A stretch of 64,000 nucleotides of DNA from Methylophilus sp. TWE2. GTDB taxonomy: Bacteria; Pseudomonadota; Gammaproteobacteria; Burkholderiales; Methylophilaceae. Positions 59,466-64,000 of this stretch are shown here, piece after piece. The DNA lies in contig NZ_CP012020.1 of assembly GCF_001183865.1 (NCBI RefSeq), positions 434,001 to 498,000 of the forward strand, read 5' to 3'. Within the stretch, counting starts at the first letter, position 1. Each line of letters starts with the position of its first letter. Position numbers and translations under genes: made by a program. Below the pieces are notes generated by a model that saw only the letters and a list, made by a program, of their open reading frames with translations, searched no databases and was not told the DNA's origin.

Positions 59466-60347
59466 TTATTTTTTGCGTGCACGAGGATGCGCGGCGTCGT
59501 AAATCTTGCTCAGGTGCTGGAAGTCGAGATGGGTGTAGACTTGCGTCGTGCTGATATTGGCATGGCCAAGCATTTCCTGTACGGCGCGCAAGTCGCCACT
59601 GCTTTGTAGCACGTGACTGGCAAAGCTATGGCGCAACATATGTGGGTGCACGTGGGTAGGCAGGCCTTGTTTGATCACCCAATGGTTGATGCGGGTTTGT
59701 ACCGTGCGCGCATGGATGCGGCGGCCTAGCTGGCTGACAAAGACGGCTGTTTCAGAGGGCCGTTTGACCAGCCATAGACTACGCACTGCAAGCCAGTCTT
59801 TCAAAGCAATCAGCGCTTTGCTGCCCAAAGGCACCATGCGTGTTTTATTTCCTTTCCCGATGACTGTCACCAGGCCCTCTTGCAAATCCAGGCGATCTAG
59901 GTTCAACCCTACCAGTTCGCTGAGGCGCAGCCCAGAGGAATAGAAAAGCTCGAGAATAGCGCGGTCACGCACAGCAATCGGCTCGTCACTGTCGATTTCA
60001 ATCAGTTTGTTGGTTTGTTCGATGGACATCGCATGCGGCAAGGGTTTGGCCGCTTTGGGTGCGCGCAAGCCTATGACCGGGTTGGATGGAAAACCTTTGT
60101 GCAAAACCAGGTAACGGAAAAACCCACGCCAGCTTGACAACATGCGTGCGATGCTGCGCCCATGCATGCCTTGGCCGTGCAAACTGGCGATTTGGCGGCG
60201 GATGTCTTGTGGTGTGAGGGAGGCTAAGTCTTGTACAGAAGAATGCAACAAACGTTCGATATCGCGCTGGTAGTTGTTGCGGGTGTGCTCGCTGAGGCCG
60301 CGTTCGAAGTGCAGGAAGTCGAGGTAGTCTGCTAGTAGTTCATGCAT
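59466..60347 (-). CDS. xerC: Tyrosine recombinase XerC
   Basis: A 293-residue site-specific recombinase of chromosome-dimer resolution at dif. N-terminal SAM-like core-binding domain (ADYLDFLHFERGLSEHTRNNYQRDI) and catalytic domain with Arg (SGLRLSELVGL), Lys in the GKGNKTRMVPL hairpin, HxLRHSFASH, the GH pair (LGHANIST) and nucleophile Tyr (TQVYTHLD). The dapF-DUF484-xerC order is standard in proteobacteria and marks this as the core gene, unrelated to the transposon. Confidence 0.93.
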   Translation of the reverse strand: MHELLADYLDFLHFERGLSEHTRNNYQRDIERLLHSSVQDLASLTPQDIRRQIASLHGQGMHGRSIARMLSSWRGFFRYLVLHKGFPSNPVIGLRAPKAAKPLPHAMSIEQTNKLIEIDSDEPIAVRDRAILELFYSSGLRLSELVGLNLDRLDLQEGLVTVIGKGNKTRMVPLGSKALIALKDWLAVRSLWLVKRPSETAVFVSQLGRRIHARTVQTRINHWVIKQGLPTHVHPHMLRHSFASHVLQSSGDLRAVQEMLGHANISTTQVYTHLDFQHLSKIYDAAHPRARKK

Positions 60348-60428
60348 CCAAACTACCTCTATCAGGGGAGGTTACGCTGACAATTGCCGCAAGAAGATAC
60401 CCCTCGGCGGAAACCTCAGCGGGGGCTT

Positions 60429-61082
60429 TCATATAATGTATCTGGCCAGTGAAGCGCTGACCAGTTCACCGATCTGGTTGAGGAACAAGGTACCCATGCC
60501 GGCATAAAAACGGCTGCGCTGCTCGCTGGGGATGGCCATTAGCCCAAATGTGACCTCCTGGTAACGCATGGGGATCACTGCCAGCGAGGCCGGTGTGTCG
60601 GTAAACCAGCCAGCGATATCCATGGTAGGCAAGGTGCCGCAATACGGCTGGCTCAAGTCCTTGGCCCAGTTTTTGAGAGAGTCTTCGGCCGCTATAAACA
60701 GGTGATCCGCAGCATGACTCTCGTTCACCCACAATTTAAGTTGCGCATTCGGCAACTGAAAGTGTGCAGCGAGGAAGTCCACCAGATGCACGTGCAATGC
60801 TTCTACATCTTTGGCGTAAAGTAAGCCCAAAGTCAGCTCATGCACTTTGCGCGCCGTGGTTTCATTCTCTTCTGCGGTGAGGATCAGCTCGGTAAAGCGT
60901 GATTCGAGCACGCGGATTTTATCGCGTTGGGCGATTTGCTGGCGTTCGGCCAGTGAAATGGTGCCTTTGCCATGTGGACTGGGCAGGAACAGCTCTGCCA
61001 GTAAGTGGGCATGACGCTCAAAGAAGTCAGGGTGGGCTTTGAGGTAATGCTTGATGTCGTTTTCGTTGATGCTTTCTTCCAT
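60429..61082 (-). CDS. DUF484 family protein
   Basis: A 217-residue GAF-like protein: N-terminal DIKHYLKAHPDFFERHAHLLAELFLPSPHGKGTISLAERQ, coiled part (about 45-75), then a GAF-type domain (SLAVIPMRYQEVTFGLMAIPSEQRSRFYAGMGTLFLNQIGELVSASL). The family lies between dapF and xerC in many proteobacteria; its function is unknown. Separated from dapF by 33 bp and from xerC by 81 bp, probably one transcript. Confidence 0.88.
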   Translation of the reverse strand: MEESINENDIKHYLKAHPDFFERHAHLLAELFLPSPHGKGTISLAERQQIAQRDKIRVLESRFTELILTAEENETTARKVHELTLGLLYAKDVEALHVHLVDFLAAHFQLPNAQLKLWVNESHAADHLFIAAEDSLKNWAKDLSQPYCGTLPTMDIAGWFTDTPASLAVIPMRYQEVTFGLMAIPSEQRSRFYAGMGTLFLNQIGELVSASLARYII

Positions 61083-61115
61083 GATACTGCTGTGCTTTAT
61101 CTTAAGTTCTTTGTT

Positions 61116-61946
61116 TTAAATTTCAATTTCGCCGTCAAATACAATCTCTGCCGGCCCTGTCATTAAGACTGGCGACTCTCCACCTGCCCATTGTATGGTC
61201 AGGATGCCGCCACGGGTATGTACTTTGACCGGGCTTTGCAAAGTCCCCAACTGGATGCCACTGACGGCGGCTGCGCAGGCGCCTGTGCCACAAGCCAGGG
61301 TTTCTCCGCTGCCACGCTCGTACACACGCAGGTTGATTTCATGCTCATTAAGTACCTGCATGAAGCCCGCATTCACGCGTTGCGGAAAGCGTGCATGGGA
61401 TTCGATTTGCGGCCCCAGGCTGGCTACTTCCGCCGTGTGTACGTTATCCACCAGCATCACGGCATGCGGGTTGCCCATGGAAACTGCGCTCACTGTGACA
61501 GTTTCGCTAGCTAGCGGTAATTCATAAGTGGTCGCTTGTTGCTCCGCCTCAAAAGGGATCTGCGCGGGCGCAAAACGTGGCGCGCCCATGTTGACGGTGA
61601 CCTGGCCATCGTCTTGCAACATCAGTGTAATAATGCCGCTGGCGGTTTCAACGCGGATATCGCGTTTACTGGTGAGACCTTTGTCGACCACAAAGCGTAC
61701 GAAGCAACGCGCGCCATTACCGCATTGTTCAACTTCGCCGCCATCGGCGTTAAAAATGCGGTAACGGAAATCGACGCCTGGCGTGTCGGTGGATTCAACC
61801 ATGAGTAACTGGTCGCAACCCACACCGAAATAGCGGTTGGCAATGTGCTGGATTTGCGAGTGGGAAAGATGCACAGGGTTCTTGGTTGCGTCAATCACTA
61901 CAAAGTCATTGCCAGCGCCCTGCATTTTGGTAAATCGTAATTTCAT
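61116..61946 (-). CDS. dapF: Diaminopimelate epimerase
   Basis: A 276-residue two-domain epimerase converting LL- to meso-diaminopimelate for lysine and peptidoglycan. The catalytic cysteine pair is visible: [13 protein letters not shown] (about Cys75) and [19 protein letters not shown] (about Cys220). N-terminus [19 protein letters not shown] is canonical. Divergent from metK over a 164-bp gap. Confidence 0.95.
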   Translation of the reverse strand: MKLRFTKMQGAGNDFVVIDATKNPVHLSHSQIQHIANRYFGVGCDQLLMVESTDTPGVDFRYRIFNADGGEVEQCGNGARCFVRFVVDKGLTSKRDIRVETASGIITLMLQDDGQVTVNMGAPRFAPAQIPFEAEQQATTYELPLASETVTVSAVSMGNPHAVMLVDNVHTAEVASLGPQIESHARFPQRVNAGFMQVLNEHEINLRVYERGSGETLACGTGACAAAVSGIQLGTLQSPVKVHTRGGILTIQWAGGESPVLMTGPAEIVFDGEIEI

Positions 61947-62110
61947 AGCTCAAGATGATACTCCATCGCGCCGTTGAAGGCACTCATATGCGAAGATTTA
62001 TTCCGTGGTGTGGGTAAACTCAGGTAGAATCTTCGTTCCCATTTTAGGTGCTGGCTTCAGCCTTTAGTCAGTGCCATTTATTAACTTTTTTACTTTTCAA
62101 GGCGTCAAAC

Positions 62111-63286
62111 ATGAGTGAATATCTTTTTACTTCGGAATCGGTTTCCGAAGGCCATCCCGATAAACTGGCTGATCAGGTGTCCGACAGCATTCTGGATGCG
62201 ATCCTGGCACAGGACCCAACTGCACGTGTGGCTGCGGAAACCCTGGCAAATACTGGCTTGGTTGTATTGGCTGGTGAGATTACGACCACTGCCAATGTGG
62301 ATTACATCAAGGTCGCTCGTGATGCGATCAAACGTATTGGCTATGACAATACAGAGTACGGGATTGATTACAAAGGCTGCGCGGTCTTGGTGGCTTACGA
62401 CAAGCAGTCTCCTGACATTGCCCAAGGCGTGGATAACGCGAATGATGATCCTCTGGATCAGGGTGCAGGTGACCAGGGCCTGATGTTTGGCTATGCCGTC
62501 AATGAAACCCCGCAACTGATGCCATTACCGATCTGGCTGAGCCACCGTGTGATGGAGCGTCAGTCGCAATTACGTAAGGATGGCCGTTTGCCATGGTTGC
62601 GCCCGGATGCAAAATCCCAAGTGACGATTCAGTATGTGGATGGCAAACCACATAAAATTGATACGGTGCTGGTGTCTACACAACATGCGCCAGAAATGTC
62701 ACTGGAAGCGATTCGTGAAGCCGTGATCGAAGAAATCATCAAGCCTACACTGCCTGCTGAGTTGATCAAAGGCGAGATCAAATACCTGGTAAACCCGACT
62801 GGCCGTTTTGTGATCGGTGGTCCGCAAGGCGATTGTGGCCTGACTGGCCGTAAAATTATCGTGGATACCTATGGCGGCGCAGCCCCACACGGTGGTGGTG
62901 CTTTCTCGGGCAAGGATCCTTCTAAAGTTGACCGCTCTGCCGCCTATGCTGGCCGTTATGTGGCAAAAAATATCGTCGCTGCCGGCCTGGCAGACAAATG
63001 CCTCGTGCAAGTCAGCTATGCAATTGGTGTGGCCCAGCCAACCTCCATCATGGTGGAAACCTATGGGACAGGTAAGGTCTCCGATGAGCGTCTGACACAG
63101 CTGGTCCGTGAGCATTTCGACCTGCGTCCAAAAGGCATCGTCAAGATGCTGGACCTGTTGCGCCCGATTTATACCAAAACTGCTGCCTACGGCCATTTTG
63201 GGCGTGATGAACCGGAGTTCAGCTGGGAAGCCACAGATAAAGCGGCTGCCTTGCGTGCGGCTGCCGGACTGTCATCAGGCATATGA
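62111..63286 (+). CDS. metK: S-adenosylmethionine synthetase
   Basis: A 391-residue enzyme making S-adenosylmethionine from ATP and methionine. The start at 62111 gives [25 protein letters not shown], the universal N-terminus with the ATP-binding HPDK. Other motifs: [12 protein letters not shown] and the Gly-rich loop [24 protein letters not shown] longer upstream frame is not used. I looked for a SAM or SAH riboswitch in the 164-bp leader and did not see one. A strong terminator follows. Confidence 0.96.
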   Translation: MSEYLFTSESVSEGHPDKLADQVSDSILDAILAQDPTARVAAETLANTGLVVLAGEITTTANVDYIKVARDAIKRIGYDNTEYGIDYKGCAVLVAYDKQSPDIAQGVDNANDDPLDQGAGDQGLMFGYAVNETPQLMPLPIWLSHRVMERQSQLRKDGRLPWLRPDAKSQVTIQYVDGKPHKIDTVLVSTQHAPEMSLEAIREAVIEEIIKPTLPAELIKGEIKYLVNPTGRFVIGGPQGDCGLTGRKIIVDTYGGAAPHGGGAFSGKDPSKVDRSAAYAGRYVAKNIVAAGLADKCLVQVSYAIGVAQPTSIMVETYGTGKVSDERLTQLVREHFDLRPKGIVKMLDLLRPIYTKTAAYGHFGRDEPEFSWEATDKAAALRAAAGLSSGI

Positions 63287-63321
63287 TCAGCCGTTAAAAC
63301 ATTCACGTAAAAGTAATTTTC

Positions 63322-63349
63322 AAGAGGGCTTTCTGCCCTCTTTTTTTTT
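63322..63349 (+). terminator. Intrinsic terminator of metK
   Basis: AAGAGGGC-TTTCT-GCCCTCTT, an 8-bp stem followed by a long T-run, 35 bp after the metK stop. Confidence 0.92.
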
Positions 63350-63408
63350 AATTTTTTTCCGATAAGGAATTATAAGATGTAAGCATTCGAAGGGGCGGTC
63401 GGGGTCGT

Positions 63409-64000
63409 ATGCTAAAAACAATCGCAGTCAAAGATGTACGGATGGGGATGTATATTCATGCGCTTAAGGGTCCATGGATGGATCATCCCTTTTGGACTAG
63501 TCAGTTTGTGCTGACCGATCCCGAAGATTTGAAGAAACTGCTCGCCAGCCCGATCAAAGAAGTGGTGATAGATACGGTCTGGGGCAAGGATGTGGCAGAT
63601 AACGAAGCTAAAGATAACGAAATCAGCCCCATGACGGATAAAGAAATGGCCATGCTGGAGCTAGATGGCCCAGTTGAAGACCTTCCGCCATTAAAGAGTT
63701 CTACGGTGGAGACTCCTGTCTTCAATAGCGTGAAACTGAAAACAGCGACACTTGAGGCTGAGCGTGAACAGGCTGCAAAAATCATCGCCTCATCACGCCA
63801 AGCGGTTGCCTCCATGTTTAACGATTTGCGCATGGGAAAAGCGATTGAGACCGAAGTGGTCATGCCGATTGTGGAGGAAATTTCTGCCTCTGTGGCACGC
63901 AATGTACATGCCCTGATTAGTCTGGTGCGTCTCAAAACGGCAGATGACTATACCTATATGCACTCTGTCGCGGTCTGTGCGTTAATGGCAGCCCTCGCCA
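63409..64000 (+). CDS. HD-GYP domain c-di-GMP phosphodiesterase, N-terminal part (runs off window)
   Basis: 197 codons are in the window. The N-terminal DUF3391 domain is recognisable (LKTIAVKDVRMGMYIHALKGPWMDHPFWTSQFVLTDPEDLKKLLASPIKEVVIDT). After a linker the helix before the HD-GYP core begins: LRLKTADDYTYMHSVAVCALMAALA, where YTYMHS leads to the first metal His. The HD-GYP motif itself lies past the end. Such enzymes degrade cyclic di-GMP. The ATG at 63409 has GGGG(T)C upstream, a weak site. Confidence 0.85.
   Translation, partial: MLKTIAVKDVRMGMYIHALKGPWMDHPFWTSQFVLTDPEDLKKLLASPIKEVVIDTVWGKDVADNEAKDNEISPMTDKEMAMLELDGPVEDLPPLKSSTVETPVFNSVKLKTATLEAEREQAAKIIASSRQAVASMFNDLRMGKAIETEVVMPIVEEISASVARNVHALISLVRLKTADDYTYMHSVAVCALMAALA

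Noticed and set aside
59466..60347. XerC as the integrase of a genomic island next to sodB
   Set aside because: Its dapF-DUF484-xerC context and length are those of the housekeeping gene, and the element has its own Tns machinery.
61947..62110. SAM or SAH riboswitch before metK
   Set aside because: No conserved aptamer core was recognised in the 164-bp leader.

Overview
The window looks like part of a betaproteobacterial chromosome, probably from a methylotroph of the Methylophilaceae. That placement is inferred from the dapF-DUF484-xerC core cluster, a PEP-CTERM protein, Crp-like regulators and overall protein style; no rRNA or tRNA gene is present to confirm it. The core chromosome (1-22163 and 58690-64000) is split by a 36.5-kb Tn7-like transposon (22164-58689).

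Left chromosome. The start of eutB and an ethanolamine permease (1-1539) are followed by a guanidine nitrogen-scavenging locus on the minus strand: a Gdx-type SMR exporter, allophanate hydrolase, a biotin-dependent guanidine (urea-type) carboxylase, two DUF1989 carboxyguanidine deiminase-like subunits and an ABC importer. A guanidine-I riboswitch precedes the importer. A second, unrelated guanidine-II riboswitch (two ACGA-loop hairpins) sits just before the carboxylase. From 12.9 to 21.9 kb lies a stress and envelope neighbourhood: cupin, CsbD, BON, YflT-like, PEP-CTERM, fatty acid hydroxylase, cyclopropane synthase, EF-hand and two Crp/Fnr-like regulators.

Tn7-like element. It is bounded by a 5-bp direct repeat GACGC and by clustered TnsB sites (core GACAATAAAACCGTAACT), three spaced on the left and three close together on the right, as in Tn7. 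It is inserted 7-11 bp downstream of the sodB stop codon. Cargo from left to right: a XRE plus ImmA/IrrE pair (CapH/CapP-like); a DUF2188 gene leading a DncV-type CBASS operon (capV-dncV-cap2-cap3); a frameshifted gene and a hypothetical; a CzcI-like protein with two LPS-modifying glycosyltransferases; a CadA-type ATPase; czcABC; a second CzcI-like gene; eptA; a misplaced full-length flgB; a ZIP transporter; MgtC; a DUF2384 protein. A divergent HTH switch then precedes the transposition operon tnsA-tnsB-tnsC-tniQ, with a second convergent tniQ, an FTR1/PbrT-like permease and an ACR3-like/ArsR pair. The element therefore combines phage defence with metal and envelope resistance.

Most notable: TnsB is split at an A9 run so that a -1 shift rejoins it; the transposon's sodB-proximal end carries a hairpin pair resembling the displaced chromosomal terminator; the CBASS promoter has three related dyads; and 15-bp CTGCA-type dyads are shared by two separate metal/LPS promoters although no metal-responsive regulator adjoins them.

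Right chromosome. sodB, xerC, a DUF484 gene, dapF, metK and the start of an HD-GYP protein.
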